Positions 28,398-41,985 of a stretch of DNA of 64,000 nucleotides are shown piece by piece (positions within the stretch are counted from its first letter, which is position 1; each line of letters opens with the position of its first letter). The notes under the pieces were generated by a model, which was not told the origin of the DNA, did not search any database, and saw only the letters and a program-made list of their open reading frames with translations. The stretch covers positions 1 through 64,000 of the forward strand of contig NZ_LGDY01000090.1 of the NCBI RefSeq assembly GCF_001279525.1. The letters run 5' to 3'. This DNA is from Nocardia sp. NRRL S-836 (GTDB taxonomy: Bacteria > Actinomycetota > Actinomycetes > Mycobacteriales > Pseudonocardiaceae). The translations under genes and the position numbers were made by a program.

Positions 28398-28961
28398 TCA
28401 GTTCTCCTTGAACGGGAAGCCCAGGTGCTTCAGCAGCGCCCGGCCCTCCTCGTCGTTCGTGGCGGTGGTGACGACGGTGATGTCCATGCCGCGGGGACGG
28501 TCGATCGAGTCGGGGTCGATCTCGTGGAACATCGACTGCTCGTTCAGACCGAACGTGTAGTTGCCGTTGCCGTCGAACTGCTTGCCCGAGAGGCCGCGGA
28601 AGTCGCGGATACGGGGCAGCGCGATCGTCAGCAGGCGGTCCAGGAACTCCCACATGCGGTCGCCGCGCAGCGTGACGCGCGCGCCGATCGGCATGCCCTC
28701 GCGCAGCTTGAACTGCGCGATGGACTTGCGGGCCCGACGGACCTCGGGACGCTGGCCGGTGATGATCGACAGGTCCTTGACGGCACCGTCGATCAGCTTG
28801 CCGTCACGGGCGGCGTCGCCGACACCCATGTTGACGACGACCTTGACGACGCCGGGGATCTGCATCACGTTGGCGAAGGAGAACTGCTTCTGCAGCTCGC
28901 CCTTGACCTCGTCGCGGTAGCGCGTCTTGAGCCGCGGGATGATCTTCTCTGCGGTAGTCAT
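28398..28961 (-). CDS. rplE: 50S ribosomal protein L5
   Basis: 5S rRNA-binding protein that contacts P-site tRNA. Its 187 residues include [40 protein letters not shown] and FREFLD-like [10 protein letters not shown]. Two bases separate it from rplX. Length and order are standard. Confidence 0.97.
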   Translation of the reverse strand: MTTAEKIIPRLKTRYRDEVKGELQKQFSFANVMQIPGVVKVVVNMGVGDAARDGKLIDGAVKDLSIITGQRPEVRRARKSIAQFKLREGMPIGARVTLRGDRMWEFLDRLLTIALPRIRDFRGLSGKQFDGNGNYTFGLNEQSMFHEIDPDSIDRPRGMDITVVTTATNDEEGRALLKHLGFPFKEN

Positions 28962-28963
28962 GA

Positions 28964-29278
28964 TCAGATGTCCTTCCCGTTACGACGGGAAATGCGGACC
29001 CGCTTGCCCTCGTCGTTCGTACGGTAACCAACACGGGTCGGCTTGCCGTCCGAGTCGACCACCATCACGTTGGAGACGTTGATCGGGGCTTCCTGGGTCA
29101 CGATGCCACCGGACTGCGCGCCGCGCTGGGTCTGCGTGATCCGGGTGTGCTTCTTGATCCGGTTGACGCCCTCGACCAGGACCTTGCCGGTCTCCGGGTA
29201 GGCCTGGATGACCTTGCCCTTCGCGCCCTTGTCCTTGCCGGCGATGACGACGACCGTGTCGCCCTTCTTCACCTTCAT
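28964..29278 (-). CDS. rplX: 50S ribosomal protein L24
   Basis: Assembly-initiator protein of the 50S subunit with a KOW motif ([19 protein letters not shown], residues 4-22). The NRIKKHTR segment follows; 104 residues in total. Two bases separate it from rplN and from rplE, so this trio is tightly coupled. Confidence 0.97.
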   Translation of the reverse strand: MKVKKGDTVVVIAGKDKGAKGKVIQAYPETGKVLVEGVNRIKKHTRITQTQRGAQSGGIVTQEAPINVSNVMVVDSDGKPTRVGYRTNDEGKRVRISRRNGKDI

Positions 29279-29280
29279 GG

Positions 29281-29649
29281 TCAGAGCACCTCCGGAGCCA
29301 GCGAGATGATCTTCATGAACTTCTTGTCGCGCAGCTCGCGGCCGACCGGGCCGAAGATGCGGGTGCCGCGGGGCTCGTTGTCGTTCTTGATGAGCACGGC
29401 GGCGTTCTCGTCGAAGCGGATGTACGAGCCATCCGGCCGACGGCGCTCCTTGACGGTCCGGACGATGACGGCCTTGACGACGTCACCCTTCTTCACGCCG
29501 GCACCGGGGATCGCGTCCTTGACGGTCGCGACGATGATGTCGCCGATGCCCGCGTAGCGGCGACCCGAGCCACCGAGAACACGGATGCAAAGGATTTCCT
29601 TCGCACCGGTGTTGTCGGCGACACGAAGTCGCGACTCCTGCTGAATCAC
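29281..29649 (-). CDS. rplN: 50S ribosomal protein L14
   Basis: Its 122 residues open [18 protein letters not shown] and include the conserved [16 protein letters not shown] and the end [11 protein letters not shown]14 forms an intersubunit bridge and is the RsfS docking site in bacteria generally. An 85-base gap with an imperfect hairpin (29673-29699) separates it from rpsQ upstream. Confidence 0.97.
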   Translation of the reverse strand: MIQQESRLRVADNTGAKEILCIRVLGGSGRRYAGIGDIIVATVKDAIPGAGVKKGDVVKAVIVRTVKERRRPDGSYIRFDENAAVLIKNDNEPRGTRIFGPVGRELRDKKFMKIISLAPEVL

Positions 29650-29734
29650 TTACTTGCTCCTGACCATTCCTGGCCCGCCGGATTTCCGACCCGACGGGCT
29701 CGGTCTGTCTACAGTGCTTGATCCCTCTGGGGGA

Positions 29735-30016
29735 CTACTTGGCCTTCTCGAGGATCTGGACGAGCCGCCAGCGCTTGGTCGCCGACAGGGGCCGGGTCTC
29801 CATGAGCAGGACCCGGTCGCCGATGCCCGCCGCGTTCTCCTCGTCGTGCACCTTCACCTTGGTGGTGGAGCGCATGATCTTGGAGTAACGCGGGTGCTTC
29901 TTGCGGTCCTCGAGCGCCACGACGATCGTCTTGTCCATCTTGTCGGACACGACGAGGCCCTCGCGGACCTTGCGGTCGTTGCGCTTCTCGGTCTGAACTT
30001 CGTTGCTTTCGGTCAT
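29735..30016 (-). CDS. rpsQ: 30S ribosomal protein S17
   Basis: OB-fold 16S rRNA-binding protein of 93 residues, with a Glu/Lys/Arg-rich N-terminus. The core [25 protein letters not shown] (in segments) ends [13 protein letters not shown]. Its start overlaps the rpmC stop by 4 nt (ATGA). Confidence 0.97.
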   Translation of the reverse strand: MTESNEVQTEKRNDRKVREGLVVSDKMDKTIVVALEDRKKHPRYSKIMRSTTKVKVHDEENAAGIGDRVLLMETRPLSATKRWRLVQILEKAK

Positions 30017-30255
30017 GCCGCACCCTCACCAGTGGAATCCGGCGTGACGGAGAGCCCGAGCTCCCGCTCCCGCATCACGGTGTAGATCCGGGCAATCTCG
30101 TGCCGGACCGTGCGCAGCCGCCGGTTGTTGTCGAGCTGGCCCGTGGCCATCTGGAAGCGAAGGTTGAAGAGCTCTTCCTTCGACTCCTTCAGACGCAGCA
30201 CGAGCTCTTCCTCGGTGAGCTCACGCAGCTCGGAAGCGGTGGTACCCGCTGCCAT
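30013..30255 (-). CDS. rpmC: 50S ribosomal protein L29
   Basis: Two-helix protein near the exit tunnel; 80 residues with [27 protein letters not shown] (in segments). The C-terminus is a little longer than E. coli L29. The start shares a base with the rplP stop, and the stop overlaps rpsQ. Confidence 0.97.
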   Translation of the reverse strand: MAAGTTASELRELTEEELVLRLKESKEELFNLRFQMATGQLDNNRRLRTVRHEIARIYTVMRERELGLSVTPDSTGEGAA

Positions 30256-30674
30256 CAGAACTCACCACCCTCACGCGTAACGATGCGGCACTTCATCGGG
30301 AGCTTGTGGATCGCGCGGCGAAGAGCCTCGCGGGCCACCTGCTCGTTCGGGAAGGCCATCTCGAAGAGGACGCGACCCGGCTTGACGTTGGCCACCCACC
30401 ACTCCGGCGAACCCTTACCGGAACCCATGCGGGTCTCGGCCGGCTTCTTCGTGAGCGGACGGTCCGGGAAGATGTTGATCCAGACCTTGCCGCCACGGCG
30501 GATGTGGCGAGTGATGGCGATACGAGCGGACTCGATCTGCCGGTTCGTCACGTAGGCCGGCTCCAGAGCCTGGATGCCGTACTCACCGAAGGTGACCTTC
30601 GTGCCGCCCTTGGCAGCACCCGACCGCTTCGGGTGGTGCTGCTTGCGGTGCTTGACCCTACGAGGGATGAGCAT
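30255..30674 (-). CDS. rplP: 50S ribosomal protein L16
   Basis: A-site proximal protein of 139 residues: [15 protein letters not shown], then [30 protein letters not shown] in segments, and the GRVLFE motif. Three bases from the rpsC stop. Length is standard. Confidence 0.97.
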   Translation of the reverse strand: MLIPRRVKHRKQHHPKRSGAAKGGTKVTFGEYGIQALEPAYVTNRQIESARIAITRHIRRGGKVWINIFPDRPLTKKPAETRMGSGKGSPEWWVANVKPGRVLFEMAFPNEQVAREALRRAIHKLPMKCRIVTREGGEF

Positions 30675-30677
30675 GGC

Positions 30678-31511
30678 TCAGCTCTCCGTCTTCTCTGCAG
30701 AAGCCGGGGCCTCAGCCGACGCCGTGGCGTCAGCGGCGGCGCGGCCGGCCTCGGTGCTCGTCGCGGTGGTGCCGCTGGCACCGGAACGACGGGCACGGTT
30801 CGGACGCTCGTTGCGGTCGCGGCGCGGGGCGCGGTCGGCTCCCTGAGCCGGGGCCGCGTCGAGCGCGCGCTTGGCCGAGATGCCACCGACGATGTCGCCC
30901 TTGTAGATCCACACCTTCACGCCGATACGGCCGAACGTGGTGCGGGCCTCGAAGAAGCCGTAGTCGATGTTGGCGCGGAGGGTGTGCAGCGGCACGCGGC
31001 CGTCGCGGTAGTGCTCCGAGCGGGACATCTCGGCGCCGCCAAGGCGACCGCCGCACTGCACGCGGATGCCCTTGACCTGCGGCGAACGCATGGCCGACTG
31101 GATGGCCTTGCGCATCGCGCGCCGGAAGGCAACGCGGTTGGACAGCTGCTCGGCGACACCCTGTGCCACGAGCTGCGCGTCCGACTCGGGGCTCTTGACC
31201 TCGAGGATGTTCAGCTGGACCTGCTTCTTGGTGAGCTTCTCCAGCTCACCGCGGATGCGGTCCGCCTCGGCACCACGACGGCCGATGACGATGCCCGGCC
31301 GGGCGGTGTGGATGTCGACGCGAACCCGGTCACGGGTGCGCTCGATCTCCACCTTGGAGATGCCGGCACGCTCCATGCCCTTGCTGAGCAGTCGGCGGAT
31401 CTTGACATCCTCCGCGACGTACTCGGCGTACTGCTTGTCGGCGTACCAGCGGGACTTCCAGTCGGTGGTGATCCCCAGCCGGAAGCCGTGCGGGTTGATC
31501 TTCTGGCCCAC
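30678..31511 (-). CDS. rpsC: 30S ribosomal protein S3 with C-terminal extension
   Basis: mRNA-entry protein of the 30S head with a KH domain ([15 protein letters not shown]). Its 277 residues exceed the about 233 of E. coli because of a C-terminal tail (residues about 215-277) that is first Arg-rich ([13 protein letters not shown]) and then Ala/Glu-rich. Such tails are frequent in actinobacteria. The start overlaps the rplV stop by one base. Confidence 0.97.
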   Translation of the reverse strand: MGQKINPHGFRLGITTDWKSRWYADKQYAEYVAEDVKIRRLLSKGMERAGISKVEIERTRDRVRVDIHTARPGIVIGRRGAEADRIRGELEKLTKKQVQLNILEVKSPESDAQLVAQGVAEQLSNRVAFRRAMRKAIQSAMRSPQVKGIRVQCGGRLGGAEMSRSEHYRDGRVPLHTLRANIDYGFFEARTTFGRIGVKVWIYKGDIVGGISAKRALDAAPAQGADRAPRRDRNERPNRARRSGASGTTATSTEAGRAAADATASAEAPASAEKTES

Positions 31512-31909
31512 TACCGGGTTCCCTTCGCGCTGGTCTTCTTCGGACGCGACTCCACCTCGATGGTGATGTGCGACGTCCGCTTGCGGATCCGGTACGCGCG
31601 GCCCTGGGCACGCGGGCGGAAACGCTTGAGGGTCGGACCCTCGTCCACGTAGGCCGCCGAAACCCAGAGGGTGTCGGGGTCCAGGGACATGTTGTTCTCG
31701 GCGTTGGCCATGGCGCTGGCGAGCACCTTCGCGACCGGCTCAGAGGCGGCCTGGGGCGCGAACTGGAGCACGGCCAGGGCCTCGCTGGCGTTACGACCCT
31801 TGATGAGCTCGACGACGCGACGGACCTTCATGGGGGTGTCGCGGACGTAGCGAGCCCGAGCCACGGCGCGCGGAAACTCCTGCGCCTCAGCGTCCTTACG
31901 GGCGTTCAT
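31511..31909 (-). CDS. rplV: 50S ribosomal protein L22
   Basis: Lines the peptide exit tunnel. Its 132 residues include [21 protein letters not shown]. The tunnel-loop signature [20 protein letters not shown] is intact, so no obvious macrolide-resistance deletion in the loop. It lies 33 nt after rpsS. Confidence 0.97.
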   Translation of the reverse strand: MNARKDAEAQEFPRAVARARYVRDTPMKVRRVVELIKGRNASEALAVLQFAPQAASEPVAKVLASAMANAENNMSLDPDTLWVSAAYVDEGPTLKRFRPRAQGRAYRIRKRTSHITIEVESRPKKTSAKGTR

Positions 31910-31942
31910 CGCTGCTTTCCCTTGCTCTTCTCAGTTCGGCGC

Positions 31943-32224
31943 CTAGCGGCGACGAGACTTCCGGTCGTCCTTGATGTGGCCCTTGAAGGTGCGGGTCGGG
32001 GCGAACTCGCCCAACTTGTGCCCGACCATGGCCTCGGTCACGAACACCGGGACGTGCTTACGGCCGTCGTGCACCGCGATGGTGTGGCCCAGCATGTCCG
32101 GGATGATCGTGGACCGGCGGGACCACGTCTTGATGACGGTCTTCTTGCCCGCTTCGTTCTGCGCGTCCACCTTCTTGAGCAGGTGGTCGTCGACGAAGGG
32201 ACCCTTCTTAAGGCTGCGAGGCAT
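31943..32224 (-). CDS. rpsS: 30S ribosomal protein S19
   Basis: Head protein of 93 residues: [16 protein letters not shown], then [30 protein letters not shown] in segments, and [17 protein letters not shown]. Standard length; 18 nt after rplB. Confidence 0.97.
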   Translation of the reverse strand: MPRSLKKGPFVDDHLLKKVDAQNEAGKKTVIKTWSRRSTIIPDMLGHTIAVHDGRKHVPVFVTEAMVGHKLGEFAPTRTFKGHIKDDRKSRRR

Positions 32225-32242
32225 CCTTCACTCCCTCCCTGC

Positions 32243-33076
32243 TCAGCGCTTCTTACCGGTGCGACGACGCCGGACGATGAGCTTGTCGCTTGGCTTGCGG
32301 CGGCGGGTACGACCCTCGGGCTTACCAGCCGGGTTGACCGGGTGGCGACCACCGGAGGTCTTGCCCTCACCACCACCGTGCGGGTGGTCGACCGGGTTCA
32401 TGGCGACACCGCGGACGGTGGGCTTCTTGCCCTTCCACCGCATGCGGCCGGCCTTGCCCCAGTTGATGTTCTGGTGCTCGGCGTTGCCGACCTCTCCGAG
32501 CGTGGCGCGGCAGCGCACGTCCACGTTGCGGATCTCGCCGGAAGGCATCCGCAGCTGGGCGTACGGGCCGTCCTTCGCCACGAGCTGGACCGAGGCGCCG
32601 GCCGAGCGGGCGATCTTCGCGCCGCCACCGGGGCGGAGCTCGATCGCGTGGATCACGGAACCGACCGGGATGTTGCGCAGCGGCAGGTTGTTGCCCGGCT
32701 TGATGTCGGCCTTGGGGCCGTTCTCAACCGTGTCACCCTGCTTGAGCTTCTCCGGGGCGATGATGTAGCGCTTCTCGCCGTCCGCGTAGTGCAGCAGCGC
32801 GATGCGCGCGGTGCGGTTGGGGTCGTACTCGATGTGAGCGACCTTGGCCGGCACGCCGTCCTTGTCGTTGCGACGGAAGTCGATCAGGCGGTAAGCCCGC
32901 TTGTGACCGCCACCCTTGTGCCGCGTGGTGATCTTGCCCGACGCGTTGCGGCCACCCAGCTTGTGCAGCGGGCGGATCAGCGACTTCTCCGGAGTCGACC
33001 GAGTGATCTCGGCGAAGTCGGAGACGCTCGCACCGCGACGACCGGGGGTCGTCGGCTTGTACTTGCGAATGCCCAT
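32243..33076 (-). CDS. rplB: 50S ribosomal protein L2
   Basis: Core peptidyl-transferase-region protein of 277 residues. The conserved [13 protein letters not shown] block carries the histidine implicated in peptidyl transfer in E. coli L2. The N-terminus [14 protein letters not shown] and the Arg-rich C-terminus are standard. Confidence 0.97.
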   Translation of the reverse strand: MGIRKYKPTTPGRRGASVSDFAEITRSTPEKSLIRPLHKLGGRNASGKITTRHKGGGHKRAYRLIDFRRNDKDGVPAKVAHIEYDPNRTARIALLHYADGEKRYIIAPEKLKQGDTVENGPKADIKPGNNLPLRNIPVGSVIHAIELRPGGGAKIARSAGASVQLVAKDGPYAQLRMPSGEIRNVDVRCRATLGEVGNAEHQNINWGKAGRMRWKGKKPTVRGVAMNPVDHPHGGGEGKTSGGRHPVNPAGKPEGRTRRRKPSDKLIVRRRRTGKKR

Positions 33077-33095
33077 CTCTACGCAGTCCTCGTCA

Positions 33096-33395
33096 TCAGG
33101 CGGCAGGGCCGCCGAAGATCTCGATCGGCTTGCTGTCCGAAGACAGAGTCACGATCGCGCGCTTCGTGTCCTTGCGCTTGCCGAACCCGGTGCGGGTGCG
33201 CTTGCGCTTGCCCTGCCGGTTGATGGTGTTGACGCTGACGACCTTCACGCCGAAGACCTTCTCCACGGCGATCTTGATCTGGGTCTTGTTCGAACCCGGC
33301 GCCACCAGGAAGGTGTACTTGTTCTCCTCGAGCAGCCCGTAGGACTTCTCGGAGATCACGGGCGCGAGCAAGATGTCCCTGTGGTCGGGGATCAC
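33096..33395 (-). CDS. rplW: 50S ribosomal protein L23
   Basis: Exit-tunnel rim protein that docks trigger factor and SRP. Its 99 residues open with [16 protein letters not shown] and include [26 protein letters not shown] in segments. The start overlaps the rplD stop by 4 nt. Confidence 0.97.
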   Translation of the reverse strand: MIPDHRDILLAPVISEKSYGLLEENKYTFLVAPGSNKTQIKIAVEKVFGVKVVSVNTINRQGKRKRTRTGFGKRKDTKRAIVTLSSDSKPIEIFGGPAA

Positions 33396-34078
33396 TTCGA
33401 GGCCTCCTCGTCCACCACGGTCGCCGTGGCCTCAGCCGAGCCAGAACCCGCCTGGGCCTTGCTGGCGAGGAACACGTCGAGCGAGTCCTTGGTGAACACC
33501 ACGTCGTCGTTGACGAGCACGTCGTAGGTGTTGAGCTGGTCGGGCGCGATCACGTGCACGTGCGGGAGGTTCCGCACGCTGACCCACGCGACCTCGTCGG
33601 TGCGGTTGAGCACCACGAGAACGCGACGGGCCTGGGTGACCGAGTCCAGGACCTTGCGCGCGGTCTTGGTCGACGGGGTGTCCCCGTCCACCAGGCCGGA
33701 CACGACGTGCACCTGGTTGGCGCGAGCCCGGTCGGAGAGGGCACCGCGCAGGGCGGCGGCCTTCATCTTCTTGGGGGTGCGCTGCGAGTAGTCACGCGGC
33801 TGCGGGCCGTGGACGACGCCACCGCCGGCGAACTGCGGAGCACGCGTCGAACCCTGGCGGGCGCGACCGGTGCCCTTCTGGCGGTACGGCTTCTTGCCAC
33901 CACCGGACACCTCGCCGCGGGTCTTCGTCGAGTGCGTGCCCTGGCGCGCGGCGGCCTGCTGGGCCACGACGACCTGGTGCAGCAGCGCGACGTTCGCCTG
34001 CGCGTCGAAGACAGCCGAGGGGAGCTCGACCGTGCCGGCGGACTGGCCGTCCGGGGTACGGATCTCAACCGTCGACAT
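33392..34078 (-). CDS. rplD: 50S ribosomal protein L4
   Basis: Its 228 residues include the tunnel loop [29 protein letters not shown] (in segments), intact. The C-terminus has an Ala/Glu-rich tail. In E. coli L4 also represses the S10 operon by binding its leader, and a leader of about 300 nt is inferred here. Start and stop both overlap the neighbours. Confidence 0.97.
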   Translation of the reverse strand: MSTVEIRTPDGQSAGTVELPSAVFDAQANVALLHQVVVAQQAAARQGTHSTKTRGEVSGGGKKPYRQKGTGRARQGSTRAPQFAGGGVVHGPQPRDYSQRTPKKMKAAALRGALSDRARANQVHVVSGLVDGDTPSTKTARKVLDSVTQARRVLVVLNRTDEVAWVSVRNLPHVHVIAPDQLNTYDVLVNDDVVFTKDSLDVFLASKAQAGSGSAEATATVVDEEASK

Positions 34079-34728
34079 CAGGCACCGCCCTTCGCGGCAG
34101 TCCGGACGAACACCAGACCACCCTTGGGGCCGGGAACAGCGCCCTTGATGAGCAGCAGGCCGTTCTCGGCGTCGATCTTGTGCACCTTCAGGTTCTGGGT
34201 CGTGACGCGCACGTGGCCCATGCGGCCGGCCATGCGCAGACCCTTGAAGACGCGACCCGGAGTGGCGCAGCCACCGATGGAACCCGGCGAGCGGTGCTTG
34301 CGCTGGGTGCCGTGGCTGGAGCCGAGGCCCCGGAAGTTGTGGCGCTTCATGACACCTGCGGTGCCCTTGCCCTTGCTGGTGCCGGTGATGTCGACAACAG
34401 CGCCGGCCTCGAACACCTCAGCGGTGATCTCCTGGCCGACCGTGTACTCGCTGGCGTCCGCCGTGCGCAGCTCCACCAGGTGGCGACGGGGCGTGACCCC
34501 GGCCTTGGCGAAGTGGCCCGCGACGGGCTTGTTGACCTTGCGCGGGTCAATCGCGCCGGCCGCCAGCTGGACGGCGGTGTAGCCGTCCTTCTCCTCGGTG
34601 CGAACCTGGGTCACGACATTCGGCTCAGCCCTGACGACGGTCACCGGGACGACCCGGTTGTTCTCGTCGAAGACCTGAGTCATGCCGAGCTTGGTGCCCA
34701 GGATGCCCTTCATCTGCCTGTCAGACAT
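34078..34728 (-). CDS. rplC: 50S ribosomal protein L3
   Basis: Early assembly protein reaching the peptidyl-transferase centre; 216 residues from the ATG at 34728 ([20 protein letters not shown]). The glutamine that PrmB methylates in other bacteria falls in [23 protein letters not shown] lies about 10 nt upstream of the chosen start; a further 8 codons are open but not L3-like. Confidence 0.96.
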   Translation of the reverse strand: MSDRQMKGILGTKLGMTQVFDENNRVVPVTVVRAEPNVVTQVRTEEKDGYTAVQLAAGAIDPRKVNKPVAGHFAKAGVTPRRHLVELRTADASEYTVGQEITAEVFEAGAVVDITGTSKGKGTAGVMKRHNFRGLGSSHGTQRKHRSPGSIGGCATPGRVFKGLRMAGRMGHVRVTTQNLKVHKIDAENGLLLIKGAVPGPKGGLVFVRTAAKGGA

Positions 34729-34755
34729 TGGTCCGTTACTCTCCGCGCCCAACGC

Positions 34756-35061
34756 TTACTGGATGTTGACGTCGACGCTGGCCGGCAGGTCGATGCGCAT
34801 GAGCGCGTCAACCGTCTTCGGCGTCGGGTCGAGGATGTCGATCAGCCGCTTGTGCGTGCGCATCTCGAAGTGCTCGCGCGAGTCCTTGTACTTGTGCGGC
34901 GAGCGGATGACGCAGTACACGTTCTTCTCAGTGGGCAGCGGCACGGGCCCGACAACCCGAGCGCCGGTGCGCGTCACGGTCTCAACGATCTTGCGCGCAG
35001 ACGCGTCGATCGCCTCGTGGTCGTAGGCCTTGAGCCGGATGCGGATCTTTTGTCCCGCCAT
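34756..35061 (-). CDS. rpsJ: 30S ribosomal protein S10
   Basis: First gene of the S10 operon; 101 residues opening [19 protein letters not shown]. The segments [30 protein letters not shown] (in parts) and HKRLIDI are standard. S10 is also the NusB partner in antitermination in other bacteria. A leader of about 305 nt precedes it if the promoter at 35373-35402 is right. Confidence 0.97.
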   Translation of the reverse strand: MAGQKIRIRLKAYDHEAIDASARKIVETVTRTGARVVGPVPLPTEKNVYCVIRSPHKYKDSREHFEMRTHKRLIDILDPTPKTVDALMRIDLPASVDVNIQ

Positions 35062-35592
35062 GATGGCTTGCCGTTCCTCTGCTTCTCGTAACCGCTGCGG
35101 TGCGGTGCCTCGGATGAGGCCTGTTACAGCCTCTTGGCGCGCTCCGCCCCTGTTGAAGTGTCATGGTGCCCGGTCCACGCGGTCGGGCGTGTCGCGCCCG
35201 GTGCGCATACCGGTCCCACGCAAGGTCTCCCCGGTGGGATTGGGCCTACCACAGCCCATGCACCCTGATGCCCATCTCCGCAAGGAGGCGTTCACTAACA
35301 GGGCGCGGACGCTCGGTCGAAGGTCTCAGGTTACACACAGGTGCGACCCGGCCTTCGTCGAGCAACCCGTAAAGAATGCCACACGGTTGCGAGGCGATCC
35401 AAATCGGGGTGGGTGTCTTAGAGGCAGATCACGTGCGGATCAAGCTCCGCGGGCCGCCCGGTCCGTCGCATGTGGAACGACGGGCGCAGCGGTTCCGTTG
35501 TCCGGCAACGAGATCCCCGCACGGGATCTGCATCCGTGCGCGTCGAACATTTTCGGCGTGAGCTGCCGCACAGCCCACGTCCGGACGACGAA
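35062..35592 (-). promoter_or_regulatory. S10 operon upstream region with long leader
   Basis: Gene-free. On the minus strand TTGGAT (35397-35402) and CATTCT (35373-35378) are 18 bp apart and would give a leader of about 305 nt. The leader includes short hairpins such as GAGGC/GCCTC near 35120. A weaker pair TTCGAC/TTAGTG lies nearer the gene. AGATCCC/GGGATCT at 35511-35529 is a further small hairpin. Promoter choice is by motif only. Confidence 0.4.
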
Positions 35593-35622
35593 GGCCGGGC
35601 CAACGAAGTCGTTGGCCCGGCC
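35593..35622 (-). terminator. Terminator after tuf
   Basis: Perfect 13-bp stem GGCCGGGCCAACG (35593-35605) and complement (35610-35622) with a 4-nt loop; the minus strand continues TT. It separates the str operon from the S10 operon. Confidence 0.75.
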
Positions 35623-35650
35623 TCGCGCCGAACTAACAGCTAGAGCTTGG

Positions 35651-36844
<1,194 letters not shown>

Positions 36845-36992
36845 TGGATTGTCCTCCTGGACTTCTTTTTTGCTGGTCCGGCGGGCATCTGTGGCCACCC
36901 GCCGGACTTACACGTCAGGGTCTGAAAGTAGCGGACCCCAGGGATTCACCCCCGGAGAGCCCGCGGTGGAACTGCGGTGCTCCGGTGGGGAG

Positions 36993-39095
<2,103 letters not shown>

Positions 39096-39141
39096 GGGTC
39101 TTTCCCCTGTCTTGAGCTTGTGGGCTCACTAGGGCTGGGAG

Positions 39142-39168
39142 CGCCCGGCCTGTTGTCCAGGCCGGGCG
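39142..39168 (-). other. Hairpin between rpsG and fusA
   Basis: Perfect 11-bp stem CGCCCGGCCTG (39142-39152) and complement (39158-39168) with a 5-nt loop, no T-run. It may be an attenuator or mRNA-stability element controlling fusA-tuf relative to rpsL-rpsG. Confidence 0.5.
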
Positions 39169-39173
39169 TCACA

Positions 39174-39644
39174 TCACCAGCGGTAGTGGGCGAAGGCCTT
39201 GTTGGACTCGGCCATCTTGTGCGTGTCCTCACGGCGCTTGACGCTCGCACCGAGGCCGTTGCTCGCATCGAGCAGCTCGTTCATCAGACGCTCGACCATG
39301 GTCTTCTCACGGCGCTGCCGGGAGAAGGTGATCAGCCAGCGCAGCGCGAGGGTGGTGGCGCGGCCGGGCTTGACCTCGATCGGCACCTGGTAGGTCGCAC
39401 CACCGACGCGGCGGCTCTTGACCTCCAGGGACGGCTTCACGTTGTCGAGCGCGCGCTTCAGCGTGACGACCGGGTCGGTGCCGGTCTTCTCGCGAGCACC
39501 TTCGAGCGCTTCGTAGACGATCTTCTCGGCGACCGAGCGCTTGCCGTCGACCAGCACCTTGTTGATGAGCTGGGTCACCAGCGGCGAGCTGTAGACCGGG
39601 TCGGAGATCAGCGGCCGCTTGGGGGCCGGTCCCTTGCGGGGCAT
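39174..39644 (-). CDS. rpsG: 30S ribosomal protein S7
   Basis: Head-assembly protein of 156 residues: [18 protein letters not shown], then [16 protein letters not shown] and the end AFAHYRW. In E. coli S7 represses the str operon. The ATG at 39644 is immediately after the rpsL stop; the open frame upstream lies in rpsL. Confidence 0.97.
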   Translation of the reverse strand: MPRKGPAPKRPLISDPVYSSPLVTQLINKVLVDGKRSVAEKIVYEALEGAREKTGTDPVVTLKRALDNVKPSLEVKSRRVGGATYQVPIEVKPGRATTLALRWLITFSRQRREKTMVERLMNELLDASNGLGASVKRREDTHKMAESNKAFAHYRW

Positions 39645-39645
39645 C

Positions 39646-40020
39646 TCAGCTCTTCTCCTTCTTCGCGCCGTAACGGCTGCGAGCCTGCTTGCGGTTCTTG
39701 ACACCCTGAGTGTCGAGAGAGCCACGGATGATCTTGTAACGAACACCCGGGAGGTCCTTCACACGACCACCGCGCACGAGCACCATCGAGTGCTCCTGGA
39801 GGTTGTGGCCCTCACCGGGGATGTACGCCGTGACCTCGATACCGCTGGTCAGCTTCACGCGAGCGACCTTGCGCAGTGCGGAGTTCGGCTTCTTGGGGGT
39901 GGTGGTGTAAACGCGGGTGCACACACCGCGCCGCTGCGGCGAGCCCTTGAGGGCCGCCGTCTTCTGCTTCGCCACCTTGTCCTGGCGGCCCTTGCGGACC
40001 AGCTGCTGGATCGTTGGCAT
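39646..40020 (-). CDS. rpsL: 30S ribosomal protein S12
   Basis: Decoding-centre protein of 124 residues. The streptomycin-relevant segment [13 protein letters not shown] keeps Lys43, and the second segment [11 protein letters not shown] keeps its lysine, so the sequence looks streptomycin-sensitive at these positions. The ATG at 40020 opens [13 protein letters not shown]. First gene of the str operon, preceded by a leader of about 190 nt. Confidence 0.97.
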   Translation of the reverse strand: MPTIQQLVRKGRQDKVAKQKTAALKGSPQRRGVCTRVYTTTPKKPNSALRKVARVKLTSGIEVTAYIPGEGHNLQEHSMVLVRGGRVKDLPGVRYKIIRGSLDTQGVKNRKQARSRYGAKKEKS

Positions 40021-40562
40021 TCGCCGGCTGCTTCTTCCGTCTTGCGGGCGTCCCTTGCGGTTCACCCTCGTGTTTCTTGATCCCTCTCTGCACCCGAGGT
40101 CGGGCGTGTCGCCCGCTCCCAAGGTCCGCAAGCAACAGTTCAACTGCCACTGCGAGTGGAGGACACCACGGCCTCACGGGCACGCGGAGCGGCCCGACAT
40201 GGGTCGGGCACGAGTAGCAAAGATACCCGCCCACGTCTACCTGGGTCAAAACGGGGGTGCCGCCCCCGCGCATGCAGTAGACATGGCCCGCACGTCAAGT
40301 CCTACCCGCGGGCAGCGGTTCTGTCACAGCCCGCCGCTCGCGCGGTGGCCGCTGCCAGCGGGAAGGCGGACCGGCGCAGGCCGGTCACCAGGGCGGGGAA
40401 GGTGAGGTGGCGACGCTGCGGACAGCCGTGACGTCACCCGACCGGACGGTCACCGCCGTGTCCCGACCACCCCTCGGCACCGGCCCCCGCCACGAGACGA
40501 TGCGACTTTCGCCACAGGCGCTCGCGTTGCCACACCGTCCAGGACGACCCGCAGGAGAAGCC
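40021..40562 (-). other. str operon leader and intergenic region
   Basis: About 540 bases without a gene between divergent rpsL and the lipoprotein gene. The rpsL-side part (40021-40212) would be transcribed as leader and contains a GGGCG/CGCCC hairpin near 40100-40115. No clear promoter was found for the plus-strand lipoprotein gene. Confidence 0.4.
40220..40249 (-). promoter_or_regulatory. str operon (rpsL) promoter
   Basis: On the minus strand TTGACC (40244-40249) and TATCTT (40220-40225) are 18 bp apart, close to the housekeeping consensus, with transcription expected to start near 40212. Confidence 0.6.
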
Positions 40563-41024
40563 GTGAGGAACATCGCCGTCATCGCCGCGCTGGCGCTGGT
40601 CGTGTCCGGGTGCTCGCTGTGGACCGAGCAGCCGGGGGTCGGCGAGTGCGCCAAGGTCGTGGACCTGTCCCGCGACGACGCCGAGCTGACCAAGGCCGAC
40701 TGCTCCGCGCAGGAGGCCGTCTACAAGCTCGTCTCCATCGAACGCGGCGTCACCGCGCCGTGTCCCGGCGGTGACTACGTGGAGGAGACGTCGGCGCGCA
40801 ACCGCAAGACCAAGCGCAAGACGCGGGAGTGCTACGCGCTGAACGTGCGCGAGGGCGACTGCCTCAAGCAGGTCGGCAAGTTCGACACGAAGCTCGCCTG
40901 CGGCACCGGCACGCGCAAGGTGACCAAGGTGGTGGACGGCAAGGCGAACCGGTCGTTGTGCGGGGCCGGCGACGACGTCAAGACCTACGACAAGCCGCCG
41001 ACCACGATCTGCATCACCGGCTGA
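40563..41024 (+). CDS. Cysteine-rich lipoprotein, LppU/SCO3897-like
   Basis: The 153-residue product from GTG 40563 (AGGAGA upstream) has a lipoprotein signal peptide with VSGC (Cys17). The mature domain has several further cysteines in the pattern GECAK, ADCS, CPGGDY, ECYAL, GDCLK. This recalls the small actinobacterial lipoproteins of the LppU/SCO3897 type. Role unknown. It is the first gene of the plus-strand island between rpsL and rpoC. Confidence 0.7.
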   Translation: MRNIAVIAALALVVSGCSLWTEQPGVGECAKVVDLSRDDAELTKADCSAQEAVYKLVSIERGVTAPCPGGDYVEETSARNRKTKRKTRECYALNVREGDCLKQVGKFDTKLACGTGTRKVTKVVDGKANRSLCGAGDDVKTYDKPPTTICITG

Positions 41025-41120
41025 GCGTCCTGTCGAGGCACAGACGTACCTGATCGGGTGCTCCCGCACCACTCGCCGCAGCCGGCCCGGCCGCGGCAGC
41101 CGCCCTGGTTCACTGTGCGC

Positions 41121-41945
41121 ATGGACGACCTGATCGCGGCGATGGCCTCGTTGACCGGCTCCTCCGCCGACCCGGAGGTGCTCGGCGGCGACCGCGGTGA
41201 CGTCGTGGTGGTGCGGGTCGGTGACGTGGTCGCCAAGGCCTACCCCGCCGACACGGACGTCGAGGCGTTGCGGCAGCGGGTCGAGATCGCCGCGGCGCAC
41301 CCGGACCTGCTGTTGCCGCCGTCGATGCCGCTGCAGTTCGTGGACGACCGGCCGGTGACGGTGTGGCCGTACGGGACGCCGGTGAGCCAGAGCGACCCGG
41401 ACGGGGCGCCGTGGGAGGAGAGCGCACAGCTCTTGGCGAAGCTGCACGCACTGCCCGTGCAGGGGCCGACGGCCGGTGCGCCGGAACGGGTCGTGCGGGC
41501 CATCAGGGCGTTGCCGCCGGAGCTGCCGCACGCCGACGTGGTGCTGGCGGCGTTCGAGGTGCTGCCGCCGCTGGGCGTGTCGGCGAAGGCGTTGATCCAC
41601 GGCGACTGGCACCTCGGGCAGCTCGTGCACCGGGGCGCGTGGCGGCTGATCGACGTGGACGACCTGGGGGTCGGCGATCCGGTGTGGGACCTGGCGCGAC
41701 CTGCGGCGTTGTTCGCGGCGGGCATCCTGCCGGACGACCTGTGGGCGCGGTTCCTGAACACCTACCGCGAAACGGGTGGTGTGGCGCTGCCGACATCGGA
41801 ATGGGAAGCACTCAACATCCCGGCCCAGGCGTACGTTGTCCAGATGGCAGCGCGGGCACTCGTGACCGGTCTGCAGGCCGTGGAACCGCTGGTCGAGGCT
41901 TGTCGTCGGATCGTCGCGGCACACGAGCTCCACGACCGCGGCTAA
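41121..41945 (+). CDS. Aminoglycoside phosphotransferase-fold kinase
   Basis: The 274-residue product has the APH/choline-kinase catalytic motif HGDWHLGQL (Brenner motif) and the metal-binding IDVDDLGVGDPVWDLA. The N-lobe is short. Substrate unknown: this fold covers antibiotic kinases, sugar and metabolite kinases, and most actinobacterial members are not resistance genes. The ATG at 41121 has no evident Shine-Dalgarno; an open frame starts 21 codons earlier with a Pro-rich, non-family sequence. Confidence 0.8.
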   Translation: MDDLIAAMASLTGSSADPEVLGGDRGDVVVVRVGDVVAKAYPADTDVEALRQRVEIAAAHPDLLLPPSMPLQFVDDRPVTVWPYGTPVSQSDPDGAPWEESAQLLAKLHALPVQGPTAGAPERVVRAIRALPPELPHADVVLAAFEVLPPLGVSAKALIHGDWHLGQLVHRGAWRLIDVDDLGVGDPVWDLARPAALFAAGILPDDLWARFLNTYRETGGVALPTSEWEALNIPAQAYVVQMAARALVTGLQAVEPLVEACRRIVAAHELHDRG

Positions 41946-41985
41946 TATCGTTTTTGTCCGGTCCCACCGCAGGAGGCTCACCACG

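Noticed and set aside
41121-41945. Aminoglycoside resistance gene
   Set aside because: Only the general kinase fold is evident; nothing in the sequence identifies an antibiotic substrate.
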